Positions 16,400 to 25,314 are shown, numbered from the stretch's first letter. The stretch: DNA of 64,000 nucleotides from Viridibacterium sp047600765 (GCA_047600765.1 JASGKF010000001.1:2108001-2172000), one strand, 5' to 3'. The notes: generated from the letters alone by a model not told the origin. Translations and numbers: made by a program.

Positions 16400-17407
16400 T
16401 TAGTCAATCGACGCACCGCTGTCCTTCACCGCCTTGCCCCACTTGATGGCTTCAGCGCGCGTGAAGGTAGTGAAGTTCTCCGGCGTATCGCCGACGAAGA
16501 CTGCACCCGTGTCGGTCAGCACCTTCTGGAATTCCGGCGTGCGCATGGCCTTGAGGGCTTCAGCGTTGATGCGCATGAGCACGTCCTTGGGCATGTTGGC
16601 GGGGCCGAAGAGGCCGTACCAGGCGTAGGTCTCGACCTTGGGCAGGCCTTGCTCGCCGAAGGTGGGCACGTCGGGCAGTTGCGAGGAGCGTTGGCCGCCG
16701 GTGAGGGCGATTGCGCGCAGGCGGCCGGCCTTGATGTGCGGGACGATCGCGACGGTGCTGTCGAACATCATGGGCACGTGGCCACCGAGCAGGTCGGTCA
16801 GTGCTGGTGCCGAGCCTTGGTAGGGCACGTGGATGAGGCTGACGTTGGCGGCGTCCTTGAAGATCTCGGCCGTGAGGTGCTGCGGCGTGCCGTTACCGGA
16901 CGAGGCGATGACGGCCTTGCCGTCAGGCTGCGTCTTGATCCAGGCGAGCAGCTCGGCAACGTTCTTGACCGGCAGCGAGGGATGCACGGCGAGCACCAGC
17001 GGCACGCGCAGCACGTTGGTGATGGGCTGCAGATCCTTGGCCGGGTCGAAGGGCATCTTCTTGTAGAGGCTGGGGTTGATGACGATGGGTGCGCTGGAGG
17101 TGATCATCAGCGTGTAGCCATCGGGCGCGGCCTTGGCGACCTGCGCACTGCCGATGTTGCCGCCGGCGCCACCGCGGTTCTCGATGACGAAGGGCTGGCC
17201 CAGCACTTCCTGCAGGCGTGCGGAGAGCGGGCGTGCAGCGATGTCGGATGGGCCGCCGGGCGGCCAGGGCACGATGACGGTGACGGCCTTGCTGGGCCAG
17301 GCTTGTGCAAGCACCGCCGGGGCGGCCAGCAGTGCCAGCGCACTGGCGAACAGGGTGAAGAGGGCGCTGCGGATGCGGCGGCTGACGGGCGTGAGCGGGG
17401 TGTTCAT
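16400..17407 (-). CDS. Bug/TctC-family extracytoplasmic solute receptor
   Basis: This 335-aa protein has a signal peptide (LFASALALLAAPAVLAQA) followed at once by WPSKAVTVIVPWPPGGPSD, the family N-terminal signature. Further hallmarks are VIENRGGAGGNIG, APDGYTL and YQGSAPALTDLLGG. Bug receptors bind carboxylates or related small acids in the periplasm and normally feed TctAB or a TTT transporter. No TctAB genes are adjacent, so it is one of the many stand-alone receptors seen in Burkholderiales. A strong Shine-Dalgarno (aggagg) lies before the ATG at 17407. Confidence 0.9.
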   Translation of the reverse strand: MNTPLTPVSRRIRSALFTLFASALALLAAPAVLAQAWPSKAVTVIVPWPPGGPSDIAARPLSARLQEVLGQPFVIENRGGAGGNIGSAQVAKAAPDGYTLMITSSAPIVINPSLYKKMPFDPAKDLQPITNVLRVPLVLAVHPSLPVKNVAELLAWIKTQPDGKAVIASSGNGTPQHLTAEIFKDAANVSLIHVPYQGSAPALTDLLGGHVPMMFDSTVAIVPHIKAGRLRAIALTGGQRSSQLPDVPTFGEQGLPKVETYAWYGLFGPANMPKDVLMRINAEALKAMRTPEFQKVLTDTGAVFVGDTPENFTTFTRAEAIKWGKAVKDSGASID

Positions 17408-17493
17408 GCGGGCCTCCTGCAGGGGAAAGCCCGATTCTCGAATCCGCTCCGCGCGATGCCTATGCGGGTTTTCCGATGTCGTCAAAGCAAAGA

Positions 17494-17525
17494 AAAAGGC
17501 GCTTCGATCACTCGAAGCGCCTTTT
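17494..17525. terminator. bidirectional intrinsic terminator
   Basis: A 14-bp perfect stem (aaaaggcgcttcga / tcgaagcgcctttt) with a 4-base loop has A-run and T-run flanks. It lies upstream of the Bug-receptor start and downstream of the PEP-CTERM gene stop. It therefore ends the PEP-CTERM transcript on the minus strand. Confidence 0.85.
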
Positions 17526-17541
17526 GCGGGGCTTGCAGATT

Positions 17542-18437
17542 TCAGTGCAGCCGGCGACGTGCCATCAGGCCCAGCAGACCGAAGCCGGCGAGCAGCATGG
17601 CCAGGCCGGAGCTTTCGGGTACAGCTGTCGTGATGGCGAACGACGAGGACAGCAGGGACACGGCGCCACCGGCGCTGCCTTCGAGCTCGCTGTAGTTGTA
17701 GCCCAGCGGGTAGATGGCCGAATTGCCCAGCACGGCGTACTCGAAGCTGAAGGATTCGCCCGGTGCCAGCGTGCCCAGCTCGACATACCCTGTGTAGTTC
17801 AGGGAGAAGAGGCTCTTGCCCGCGGTTTGCGTACCGGTGTAGCTGCTTGCCAGCGGGTTCGAACCGGCTGATCGCCGAGCGGGGCAAGCTCTGCTGCGCT
17901 GGCGCCATTGCCGGTGAGACGCATGGAGCTGTTCCAGACGTTGCTGCCATTCACGTTGATCAGGATCTGCTGGTCTGCCCACGAGGTTTCGCCGCTGCCG
18001 ACGAAGTCGAGGATGAGTGCGCCAGACAGCGAGAACTCGAAGCCGTATGACTTGCTGGTCGTGCCGTCGTTGAGCACCGTGGCGTAGTAGCGGCTGCCCG
18101 AGTACGAAGGGCCCCCCGGGCTGGCTTCGAGGCCGCCGAAGCCTGAGGCGGCGCCCACGAACAGCGTGTTGCTGGAGACGTTGCCACTGACGTGGTAGCC
18201 ATCGACGTAGCCACCGCTGGTCTGGCACAGCAGCAGGCTTTGCGCGCCGCACTTGTCGGCGAAGGCGCTGACCTCGGTGCCGTAAACCGCGCTCGACGCA
18301 CCCAGGTTCGGCACGTAGTAGTGGCCGAGGATATTCTCGCTGCCACTGACGACATCGGTACCCACGGCGCTGGCCGGGTTGGTGACGGAGAGACTCGCAG
18401 CAGCAACGAGCGCTGCCAGGACAATTTTCTTGTTCAT
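17542..18437 (-). pseudogene. PEP-CTERM sorting domain protein, broken by one base near 17,869
   Basis: The N-terminal part starts at 18437 (MNKKIVLAALVAAASLSV) with a signal peptide ending PASA. It reads well to about 17870 (AELAPLGDQP). The frame then shifts and the second part continues SNPLASSYTGTQTAG to the stop at 17542. The total of 896 nt is one base short of a multiple of three, so adding one base near CCGGTTCG restores about 298 aa. The C-terminus is a PEP-CTERM anchor (VPESSG, hydrophobic helix, ARRRLH), although the usual PEP triplet reads PES here. Such proteins are sorted by an exosortase to the surface or matrix. It could be a real pseudogene or a sequencing error. Confidence 0.75.
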
Positions 18438-18625
18438 GATTGTGGGGACTTCAGGGATTGGGGCTCGGGCGGATGCCGGAAGCGGACGCGATTGTAGTCG
18501 TGGAATGCCTGCGGCATTTGCAGGGTTACGACAGGCGTACAGGAAATGACCAGACAGACGGCACAATCCACCGCAGCTGCTGAATATGAAAAATTCGCGG
18601 CCGTGTGCCTGTCGTGACGCGTAAC

Positions 18626-19690
18626 TCAGGTCGCGAAGGTCACCACGTGATCCACATCGAGGCGTATGCCGATGTATTCGCCGATGGCGTGGTTGTGGTG
18701 GCTGGGCACGAGGGACAGCAGGGTCTGACCGCTGGGCAGGCGCAGGGTGTAGAGGAATTCGCTGCCACGGAAGGCTTTGGCGACGACCTCGGCTTTCATG
18801 TCGCTGGCGTCGTCGTGGATGATGTCGTCGGGGCGCAGCAGTACATCGACGGGGCAGTTCTCCTGGCAGTCCGGATGACAGTCGACGGGCACCTTGGCCG
18901 TCAGCTCACCGAGTTCGAACTGCACGGTGTTGCTGGACATCACACGCGCCTCAACGAACACGCCTTGGCCGACGAAGTCGGCGACGAAGCGATCAACCGG
19001 CTCGTGGTACAGGCGGTAGGGCGTGTCCCACTGGCGGATGCGCCCTTCGCTCATGACGCCGATTTCGTCGGCCATCGCAAAGGCTTCGTGCTGGTCGTGC
19101 GTGACGAGGATGGCGGTGGTGCCGGCGCGTTTGAGGATGTCGCGCACTTCGAGCGACAGGCGTTCGCGCAGGTCGACATCGAGGTTGGAGAAGGGCTCGT
19201 CGAGCAGGATCAGCGCAGGGTGCGGTGCGAGCGCGCGAGCGAGGGCGATGCGTTGCTGCTGGCCGCCGGAGAGTTCGTGCGGGTAGCGCTTGCCGATATC
19301 GTTGAGACCAATGAGACGCAGCATTTCGTCAACGCGTGCGGCCCTGGCGGCCTTGTCCATCTCGCGCAGGCCGAAGGCGATATTGTCGGCGACCGTGAGG
19401 TGGGGGAACAGGGCGTAGTCCTGGAACACCATGCCGATGCGTCGCGCTTCGGGCGCGAGGTGCAGATCGCTGGCGGCGATGCGGCGGCCGTCGAAATGGA
19501 TCTCGCCGCTGCGCACTGGCTCGAAACCGGCGATAGCGCGCAGGATGCTGGTCTTACCGCAGCCCGAGGGGCCCAGCAGACAGGCGATGCTGCCTTGTTG
19601 CAGCTGGAAGCTGGCGCCATGCACGACCGCGTTCTTGCCGTAGGCGAGATGCAGGTCCTGCACACTCAGGACAGGCGATGTGGCATTCAT
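18626..19690 (-). CDS. fbpC: ferric iron ABC transporter ATP-binding protein (FbpC-like)
   Basis: This 354-aa ATPase has Walker A GPSGCGKTS, the Q-loop near MVFQDYALFPHL, the ABC signature LSGGQQQR and Walker B ALILLDEPFSNLD. A C-terminal TOBE-like domain follows, with a Cys/His-containing segment (CHPDCQENC). The family (FbpC/PotA subfamily) energises Fe(III) import with an FbpB permease and FbpA receptor, all of which occur within 7 kb. Its start overlaps the stop of the RidA-like gene by 4 bp (ATGA), so the two are co-translated from the divergent Fur-site region at 20.2 kb. Confidence 0.88.
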   Translation of the reverse strand: MNATSPVLSVQDLHLAYGKNAVVHGASFQLQQGSIACLLGPSGCGKTSILRAIAGFEPVRSGEIHFDGRRIAASDLHLAPEARRIGMVFQDYALFPHLTVADNIAFGLREMDKAARAARVDEMLRLIGLNDIGKRYPHELSGGQQQRIALARALAPHPALILLDEPFSNLDVDLRERLSLEVRDILKRAGTTAILVTHDQHEAFAMADEIGVMSEGRIRQWDTPYRLYHEPVDRFVADFVGQGVFVEARVMSSNTVQFELGELTAKVPVDCHPDCQENCPVDVLLRPDDIIHDDASDMKAEVVAKAFRGSEFLYTLRLPSGQTLLSLVPSHHNHAIGEYIGIRLDVDHVVTFAT

Positions 19691-20157
19691 GCAGGAGCGT
19701 CCATGACTTCGATGACGGCGCGCAGCATGACGGGGATGCCGGCACGCAGGGAGTTGGCGCCGACAACCGAGCGCGCATGCACGCCACGTTCGCCGAACAC
19801 GGCGGCGAGCAGGTCGGAAGCGCCGTTGAGGACGCGTGCGTGCTCTTCGAAAGTCTCGACGGTGTTGAGGAAGCCTTGCAGCTCGACGACGCGGGCGACG
19901 CGGTCCAGCGAGCCGAGCTCGTTGCGCATGACGGCGATGAGATCGAGACAGGCCGAGCGTGTGAAGTCGTAACCCTGGTCGGCGTTGAACTCGCGGCCGA
20001 GGCGGCCCTTGGGCAGCTTGCCGTCGACGGCCTGTGGCGCCTTGCCGGAGAGGAACATCAGCTGGCCGCTGCGCACGGCGTTGGCGTAGTTGGCCGCAGG
20101 GGCACTGCCAGCGGGCAGGCTCAGGCCAAGGTCTTGCAGGCGTTGTTCGGCGCTCAT
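19687..20157 (-). CDS. RidA/YjgF-family protein
   Basis: This 156-aa protein is a complete RidA-type domain of the longer Atu1407-like group. It includes FLSGKAPQAVDGKLPKG, then AVMRNELGSLDRVARVVELQGFLNT and the terminal VVGANSLRAGIPVMLRAVIEV. RidA enzymes deaminate reactive enamine/imine intermediates of amino acid metabolism; some members lack that activity. The start at 20157 gives MSAEQRLQDLG. It is the first gene of a two-gene operon with fbpC and sits just downstream of a Fur-box-like site, which predicts iron regulation of a RidA protein. Confidence 0.85.
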   Translation of the reverse strand: MSAEQRLQDLGLSLPAGSAPAANYANAVRSGQLMFLSGKAPQAVDGKLPKGRLGREFNADQGYDFTRSACLDLIAVMRNELGSLDRVARVVELQGFLNTVETFEEHARVLNGASDLLAAVFGERGVHARSVVGANSLRAGIPVMLRAVIEVMDAPA

Positions 20158-20234
20158 GGTGTGCTCGGCGGAGTGTTCCGGTCTCGTGTGCGCAATCTGC
20201 ACAATCCGTGTGATCAGGACGGGGCCGGAGTTTT

Positions 20235-20253
20235 GAGAATGGTTATCATTGTA
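20235..20253. promoter_or_regulatory. Fur-box-like site between ridA/fbpC and fbpB
   Basis: The 19-mer gagaatggttatcattgta matches the classical Fur consensus at 14 of 19 positions. It lies between divergent starts (20157 minus, 20264 plus), so one bound repressor could control both the ATPase/RidA operon and the permease. It is close to the permease start, which argues for repression by occlusion. Confidence 0.65.
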
Positions 20254-20263
20254 GCCGTCGGCA

Positions 20264-21982
20264 ATGTTCGGGCGACAGCCCGGCATCGCCTTACGCAACC
20301 GAGCCACCGTCTTGCCAGCCGAATCTCCGCTCCTGTCTTTGCCCGCCTCCTTGCCACGCGTGCCGCGCATCCGCCCCCTGACCCTGCTGGCCGTCATCGT
20401 TGCCATCGTGCTCGCCGTCCCCGTGCTGGTGGTGGCGGGCAGCGTGCTGGCGGGTGACACCGGCGGCATCTGGGCGCACCTGGCCTCCACCGTCTTGCCC
20501 GAGCTGTTGCGTAACACCCTGGTGCTGGTGGTGTGCGTCGCGCTGGGCGTGGGCATCATGGGTGTGGGCTGCGCCTGGCTGGTGAGCATGCTGGACTTCC
20601 CCGGGCGGCGCGTCTTCGAGTGGGCACTGGTGCTGCCGCTGGCGATGCCGGCCTACGTGATGGCTTACGTCTACACCGACCTGCTGCAGTTCGTCGGCCC
20701 CGTGCAGAGCGGCATCCGCGCGGCCTTCCACCTGAAGGCGGGGCAGTACTGGTTCCCTAACGTGCGCTCGGTGGGCGGGGCCTGCCTGATGTTTGCGTGC
20801 GTGCTCTATCCCTACGTCTACATGCTGGCTCGCACGGCTTTCCTGGAGCGTGCCGGCAACGTACTCGATGCGGCGCGCTCGCTGGGGCAGGGCGCCTGGG
20901 GCGCGTTCTGGCGCGTCTCGCTGCCGTTGGCGCGGCCGGCCATTGTGGCCGGTGTGTCGCTGGCGCTGATGGAGACGCTGGCCGACTTCGGCACGGTCTC
21001 CTACTTCGGCGTGCAGACCTTCACCACCGGCATCTACCTCGCGTGGTTCTCGCTGGGCGACCGTATCGCCGCCGCGCAGTTGTCGGCCGCCCTGCTGGGC
21101 GTGGTGGCGCTGGTGCTGGCGATGGAGCGATTGACGCGCGGCCGTGCGCGCTTCGGCAGCGGCCAGCGTGGCAGTGCCAACCGTCGTGTGGCGCTGCACG
21201 GGGTGCGTGCCTGGCTGGCCGCGCTGGCCTGCGCCGTGCCGCTGACGTTGGGCTTCCTGCTGCCTGCTGTGCTGCTGTTGCGCATGGCGGTGGAGTCGGG
21301 TGATGCGCAGTTCGGCAGGCGCTATTTCGAGCTGGTCGGCAACAGCGCGATCCTCGCTTCGGTGACGGCGCTGTGCGCGGTGTTGCTGGCCGTTGTGCTG
21401 GGTTATGCCGTCCGCAAGAGCCATGCGCGCCTGCCGGCCCTGCTCAATCGCATCGTGGCGCTGGGCTATGCCGTGCCGGGTTCGGTGATCGCGGTGGGCA
21501 TCCTCATCCCCGTGGCACGCGTCAACCTGGCGCTGGCTTCGCTGGTCGAACTGCTCAGCGGCCATCGCCCCGGTCTGTTGCTGACGGGCGGCATCACGGC
21601 GCTGGTGTATGCCTACCTCGTGCGCTACCTCACCGTGGCGCTGGGTTCGGTGGAGTCGGGGCTGGCGCGCATCCGCCCGGCCATGGACGAGGCCGCGCAA
21701 AGCCTGGGCAGCACGCAGGGCGAGGTGCTGCGCCGCGTGCACTGGCCCTTGCTGCGCGGCAGCCTGCTGACGGCGGCGCTGCTGGTGTTTGTCGATGTCA
21801 TGAAGGAGCTGCCGGCCACGCTGGTGATGCGTCCCTTCGACTTCGACACGCTGGCGACACAGGTCTACACCCTGACGGCGGACGAGCGGCTTGCCGAGGC
21901 TTCGACGGCGGCGCTGACCATCGTGGCCGTCGGTCTGCTGCCGGTGATCGTGCTGTCATGGCGGATTGCGCGCGGGCGTTGA
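20264..21982 (+). CDS. fbpB: ferric iron ABC transporter permease (FbpB-like, two-domain)
   Basis: Up to 572 aa, with about 12 membrane helices in two homologous permease halves. Each half carries an EAA-loop-like cytoplasmic motif: DAARSLGQGAWGAFWRVSLPL near residue 205 and DEAAQSLGSTQGEVLRRVHWPL near 475. This duplicated architecture is typical of FbpB/SfuB-type Fe(III) permeases. The start is uncertain: the ATG at 20264 has no good ribosome-binding site, and a GTG about 100 bp downstream (VPRIRPLTLLAV) would remove the polar N-terminal extension. It partners the ATPase and the two binding proteins nearby. Confidence 0.85.
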   Translation: MFGRQPGIALRNRATVLPAESPLLSLPASLPRVPRIRPLTLLAVIVAIVLAVPVLVVAGSVLAGDTGGIWAHLASTVLPELLRNTLVLVVCVALGVGIMGVGCAWLVSMLDFPGRRVFEWALVLPLAMPAYVMAYVYTDLLQFVGPVQSGIRAAFHLKAGQYWFPNVRSVGGACLMFACVLYPYVYMLARTAFLERAGNVLDAARSLGQGAWGAFWRVSLPLARPAIVAGVSLALMETLADFGTVSYFGVQTFTTGIYLAWFSLGDRIAAAQLSAALLGVVALVLAMERLTRGRARFGSGQRGSANRRVALHGVRAWLAALACAVPLTLGFLLPAVLLLRMAVESGDAQFGRRYFELVGNSAILASVTALCAVLLAVVLGYAVRKSHARLPALLNRIVALGYAVPGSVIAVGILIPVARVNLALASLVELLSGHRPGLLLTGGITALVYAYLVRYLTVALGSVESGLARIRPAMDEAAQSLGSTQGEVLRRVHWPLLRGSLLTAALLVFVDVMKELPATLVMRPFDFDTLATQVYTLTADERLAEASTAALTIVAVGLLPVIVLSWRIARGR

Positions 21983-22066
21983 CGCGGCGCAACCGTTCGA
22001 CGGATCAGCATTTTCCCTGAGCCCGACCCCGCTGGCAGCAGCGGGAGGGCATGACACAATGCGCGC

Positions 22067-23050
22067 ATGACTATGCGTCCGTCACAGCGCAAGCGTCACA
22101 GGCTGATCGCGCTGACATTCCTGTTGCATGTCGTGCTGCCCCTTGGCGTCATCGCCCAGGTGGGGGCCTTCCTGCTTGGCGTACACGCAGTCCGGCAGGA
22201 GCAGCTGGCGGCTGGGCTGGCACTGCGTGAGGCGGCCGCCCAGGCCGGGGCCACTCTCGACGACATGTTCAATGAACGTGTGCAGGGCGTGGCCCTGTTT
22301 GCCGAGTTTCCGGCATTCGGGCGCCCGTTCGATGCGCAGCGTGCGCGGCAGGCCATACAGGCGATAGGCCGGCACCAACCCTTCTTCACCTGGATAGGCC
22401 GGCTCGACACCGAGGGGCGCGTGCTGGTCGCTCTCGATGGCTTGCTCGAAGGCAAGTCCGGTGCGCAGCGTCCGGTGTTCATCAACGGCCGCGAAAAACC
22501 TTATCTCGGTGACGTGCACGAGGCCTTGTTGCTGTCGCGTCTTTTGCCGCCCGCGCCAGATGGCAGTCCGCTGCGCCTGATGGATATCTCGGCGCCGGTG
22601 CGGACGCAGGATGGGCGTTATGACGGCGTGCTGGCTACCCACGTGGACTGGAGCTGGGTGCGCGACCAGTTCAGCGCGCTGCTCAACCCCGTGCAGCGCG
22701 AACGCGGTATCGAGTTGTTGGTGTTGAACAAGGAAGGGCAAGTGTTGTTCGGCCCTTCGGACAGTCTTGGCGATACCTTGCGCGGACTGGCCCTGCGTCA
22801 CGAAGCCTCGGGTGTCGAACCCGTACTGGACCGTGCGATCTGGGCGGGCGGCAAGGACTTCGTGGTCGGCTGGAGCCGCAGCGAGCCTGCCGGGCCGCTC
22901 GACAAGCTCGGTTGGCGCATCCTGTTACGCCAGCCCGTGGCCGAAGCCCAGGCCGCTGCGCGCAGTCTGCGCATCGGGCTGCACGTCGCGGCGCTGCTGC
23001 TGACCTTGCTTGCCGCCTTGCTGGCTTGGCGTGTTGCGCGCCGGGTCTGA
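22067..23050 (+). CDS. membrane-anchored periplasmic Cache-like sensor protein without output domain
   Basis: This 327-aa protein has an N-terminal helix (about 14-40) and a long periplasmic region with dCache-like features (AEFPAFGRPF, FFTWIGRLDTEGRVLVA, MDISAPVRTQDGRYDGVLATHVDW). A second helix sits near the C-terminus (about 302-322), followed by only a few residues (RRV). Related sensors continue into HAMP, GGDEF, kinase or chemotaxis domains. Here the protein stops at a bidirectional terminator. It may be a naturally minimal sensor working with a partner, or a truncated one. It is downstream of the iron permease by 84 bp, so a link to iron is possible but only positional. Confidence 0.7.
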   Translation: MTMRPSQRKRHRLIALTFLLHVVLPLGVIAQVGAFLLGVHAVRQEQLAAGLALREAAAQAGATLDDMFNERVQGVALFAEFPAFGRPFDAQRARQAIQAIGRHQPFFTWIGRLDTEGRVLVALDGLLEGKSGAQRPVFINGREKPYLGDVHEALLLSRLLPPAPDGSPLRLMDISAPVRTQDGRYDGVLATHVDWSWVRDQFSALLNPVQRERGIELLVLNKEGQVLFGPSDSLGDTLRGLALRHEASGVEPVLDRAIWAGGKDFVVGWSRSEPAGPLDKLGWRILLRQPVAEAQAAARSLRIGLHVAALLLTLLAALLAWRVARRV

Positions 23051-23069
23051 GCCCCGGCCGCCAGCAAAT

Positions 23070-23097
23070 AAAAAGCCCCGCCGCAGCGGGGCTTTTT
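23070..23097. terminator. bidirectional intrinsic terminator
   Basis: The hairpin agccccgc-cgca-gcggggct has an A-run on the left and a T-run (ttttt) on the right. It separates the convergent Cache-like gene (plus) and first FbpA gene (minus) and should stop both transcripts. Confidence 0.88.
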
Positions 23098-23111
23098 GAT
23101 GTCAGCAGCGC

Positions 23112-24119
23112 TCAGCGCCAGCCGGCGCGGTTGTACACCATCTGTGCCTGGATCGCCGACTTCGAGATCTGGCCGATGGGTTGCGCGTCGGCCTTGAAGG
23201 CGCCGAGGCGTTCGAGGGCAGGGTTCTTCACCTTGATGCTGGGCACCACCGGCCACTCGTTGTTGCCGTCGGCAAAGTAGATCTGCGCTTCGTCCGAGGC
23301 CAGGTACTCGAGGAACTTCACGGCCGCTTCCTTGTGCGGGGCGTTCTTGAGCATGCCGCCGCCCGAGATGTTGATGTGCGTGCCGCTGGTCTTCTGGTTG
23401 GGCCAGACGACGCCGACGGCTTCGGCGATGGCGCGGTCGTCGGGCTTGCTGGAGCGCATCACGCGGGCGAAGTAGTAGGTGTTGACGACGGCGACGCCGC
23501 ATTCACCGGCGGCCACGGCTTTGATCTGGTCAAGGTCGCCACCGACCGGGGGGCGTGCGAAGTTGGCCACCAGGCCGCGCGCCCATTCTTCGGTCTTGGC
23601 TTCGCCGATGTGGTTGATCAGCGAGGCGCCCAGCGACAGGTTGTAGGCATGCATGCCGGAGCGCATGCAGAGCTGGCCCTTGAGGCCGGGCGCTGCCAGC
23701 GATTCGTAGGTCTGCACGTCGTTGCGGCTGACGTTGAGCTTGTTGTAGATGATCACGCGTGCGCGCGTCGAGAAGGCGAACCAGTCATTGGTGCGCAGGT
23801 TGGCGGGGATGCGCGATTCGAGGATCTGCGACTTCACGGGGGCGAACAGGCCGGCGGCATCGGCTTCGGCGAGTCGCGCAGCATCCACGGTGATCAGCAC
23901 GTCGGCTGGGCTGTTGGCGCCTTCGCTCTTGAGGCGCTCGAACAGTGCGGCTTCGGTGCCGTCGATGCGGCGGATCTTGATGCCCGTGGCCTTCTCGAAG
24001 TTGGTGTAGAGCGCTTCGTCGGTCTGGTAGTGACGGGCCGAGTAGAGGTTCAGCTCGGTGTCGGCGGCTTGTGCAGACAGGCTCAGCGCACAGAGGGCGA
24101 GCAGCAGGGTGTTCTTCAT
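23112..24119 (-). CDS. fbpA: ferric iron-binding periplasmic protein (FbpA-like), copy 1
   Basis: This 335-aa protein has a signal peptide (LLLALCALSLSAQA) followed by ADTELNLYSARHYQTDEALY, the FbpA/FutA-type start of the mature protein. A paired tyrosine motif (NTYYFAR, about residue 217) fits the iron-ligand tyrosines of transferrin-like bacterial receptors. It ends in a Trp-Arg tail (YNRAGWR). It delivers Fe(III) to the FbpBC transporter. It is a close paralogue of the gene at 24307, of the same length, and has a Fur-box-like site upstream. Confidence 0.9.
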   Translation of the reverse strand: MKNTLLLALCALSLSAQAADTELNLYSARHYQTDEALYTNFEKATGIKIRRIDGTEAALFERLKSEGANSPADVLITVDAARLAEADAAGLFAPVKSQILESRIPANLRTNDWFAFSTRARVIIYNKLNVSRNDVQTYESLAAPGLKGQLCMRSGMHAYNLSLGASLINHIGEAKTEEWARGLVANFARPPVGGDLDQIKAVAAGECGVAVVNTYYFARVMRSSKPDDRAIAEAVGVVWPNQKTSGTHINISGGGMLKNAPHKEAAVKFLEYLASDEAQIYFADGNNEWPVVPSIKVKNPALERLGAFKADAQPIGQISKSAIQAQMVYNRAGWR

Positions 24120-24185
24120 GTCGGAATTTCCGGAATCAGGTCATCAAGGGAGTCGGGCGCATCCTAATGTGGCAATGCACCAAAT

Positions 24186-24204
24186 GCAACTGATTCTCAT
24201 TGGC
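24186..24204. promoter_or_regulatory. Fur-box-like site upstream of fbpA copy 1
   Basis: On the minus strand the 19-mer gccaatgagaatcagttgc matches the Fur consensus at 13 of 19 positions, with the core aatgagaatca well conserved. It is about 70 bp upstream of the start at 24119. An identical core precedes the second copy. Confidence 0.65.
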
Positions 24205-24259
24205 GCATCGTCGCAACAGGGCTGTCCAGTCGCCTTCGTGTCGTATGTGCGACAGCATG

Positions 24260-24284
24260 AAAAAGCCCCGCCTGGGCGGGGCCT
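24260..24284 (-). terminator. intrinsic terminator after fbpA copy 2
   Basis: The stem gccccgcc / ggcggggc has a 2-base loop and is followed on the minus strand by a T-run (from aaaaa at 24260-24264). It lies just downstream of the stop at 24307, so it isolates copy 2 from copy 1. Confidence 0.82.
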
Positions 24285-24306
24285 TCCATAGCGGGGCCGG
24301 GGTCGA

Positions 24307-25314
24307 TTAACGCCAGCCAGCGCGGTCGTACATCATCTGGGCGCGGCTCGCGCCCTTCGAGGTCTGGCCGATAGGCAGGGTGTCTGCCTTGAACGCGCCG
24401 AGCTGTTCGAGCGCGGGGTTTTTCACCTTGACGCTGGGCACGACCGGCCATTCATTGTTGCCATCGGCAAAGTGGATCTGGGCTTCATCCGAAGACAGGT
24501 ACTCCAGGAATTTGACTGCCGCTTCCTTGTTGGGCGCGGTCTTGAGCATGCCGCCGCCCGAGATGTTGAGGTGGGTGCCCGTCGTGGCCTGGTTGGGCCA
24601 CACCACCGTCACTGCATCGACCACCTTGCGGTCGTCGGCGTTGCTCGAACGCATCAGGCGCGCCATGTAGTAGCTGTTGACCAGTGCGACGCCGCATTCA
24701 CCGGCTGCCACGGCCTTGATCTGGTCCGTGTCGCCGCCCTTGGGCGAGCGCGCGAAGTTGGCCACCACACCACGCGCCCATTCTTCAGCCTTGGCTTCGC
24801 CGTTGTGGGCGATCAGGGCCGAGCCGAGCGAGAGGTTGTAAGGGTGCATGCCGGAACGCACACAGATCTGGCCCTTGAGCTTGGGCGTGGCCAGTTGCTC
24901 GTAGGTCTGCACATCATTGCGATTGATGTTGGCCTTGTTGTAGACGATGACGCGGGCGCGGGTCGAAAACGCGAACCAGTCGCCGGTGCGCATGTGCGCC
25001 GGGATGCGCGACTCCAGCACCTGCGATTTCACCGCTGCAAAGAGTCCCAGTTCATCGGCCTTGGCAAGGCGAGAAGCATCGACAGTGATGAACACGTCGG
25101 CCGGGCTGTTGGCGCCTTCATTGCGGATGCGCTCGAGCAAGGCGTCTTCGCTGGCTTCGATGCGGCGGATCTTGATGCCGGTGGCCTTCTCGAAGTTGGT
25201 GTAGAGCGCCTCATCCGTCTGATAGTGGCGGGCGGAGTAGAGGTTCAGTTCCTTGTCAGCGGCGTGTGCTGGCAATGCCAGCGCACAGAGGGCGAGCAGC
25301 AGGGCGTTCTTCAT
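24307..25314 (-). CDS. fbpA: ferric iron-binding periplasmic protein (FbpA-like), copy 2
   Basis: This 335-aa paralogue of the preceding gene has a signal peptide ending ALPAHA, mature start ADKELNLYSARHYQTDEALY and the paired tyrosines NSYYMAR. The two proteins share most of their sequence, including long identical blocks such as YTNFEKATGIKIRRI and ADGNNEWPVVPS. They differ mainly in surface positions, such as KLNVSRND versus KANINRND. The upstream regions are also similar, so this is a tandem duplication that included the promoter. The start at 25314 is set by the signal peptide; the frame extends further to 25383. Confidence 0.9.
   Translation of the reverse strand: MKNALLLALCALALPAHAADKELNLYSARHYQTDEALYTNFEKATGIKIRRIEASEDALLERIRNEGANSPADVFITVDASRLAKADELGLFAAVKSQVLESRIPAHMRTGDWFAFSTRARVIVYNKANINRNDVQTYEQLATPKLKGQICVRSGMHPYNLSLGSALIAHNGEAKAEEWARGVVANFARSPKGGDTDQIKAVAAGECGVALVNSYYMARLMRSSNADDRKVVDAVTVVWPNQATTGTHLNISGGGMLKTAPNKEAAVKFLEYLSSDEAQIHFADGNNEWPVVPSVKVKNPALEQLGAFKADTLPIGQTSKGASRAQMMYDRAGWR

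Noticed and set aside
17845..17870. Possible tRNA T-loop (gggttcgaacc)
   Set aside because: It lies inside the PEP-CTERM coding region, and no cloverleaf with acceptor stem can be built around it.
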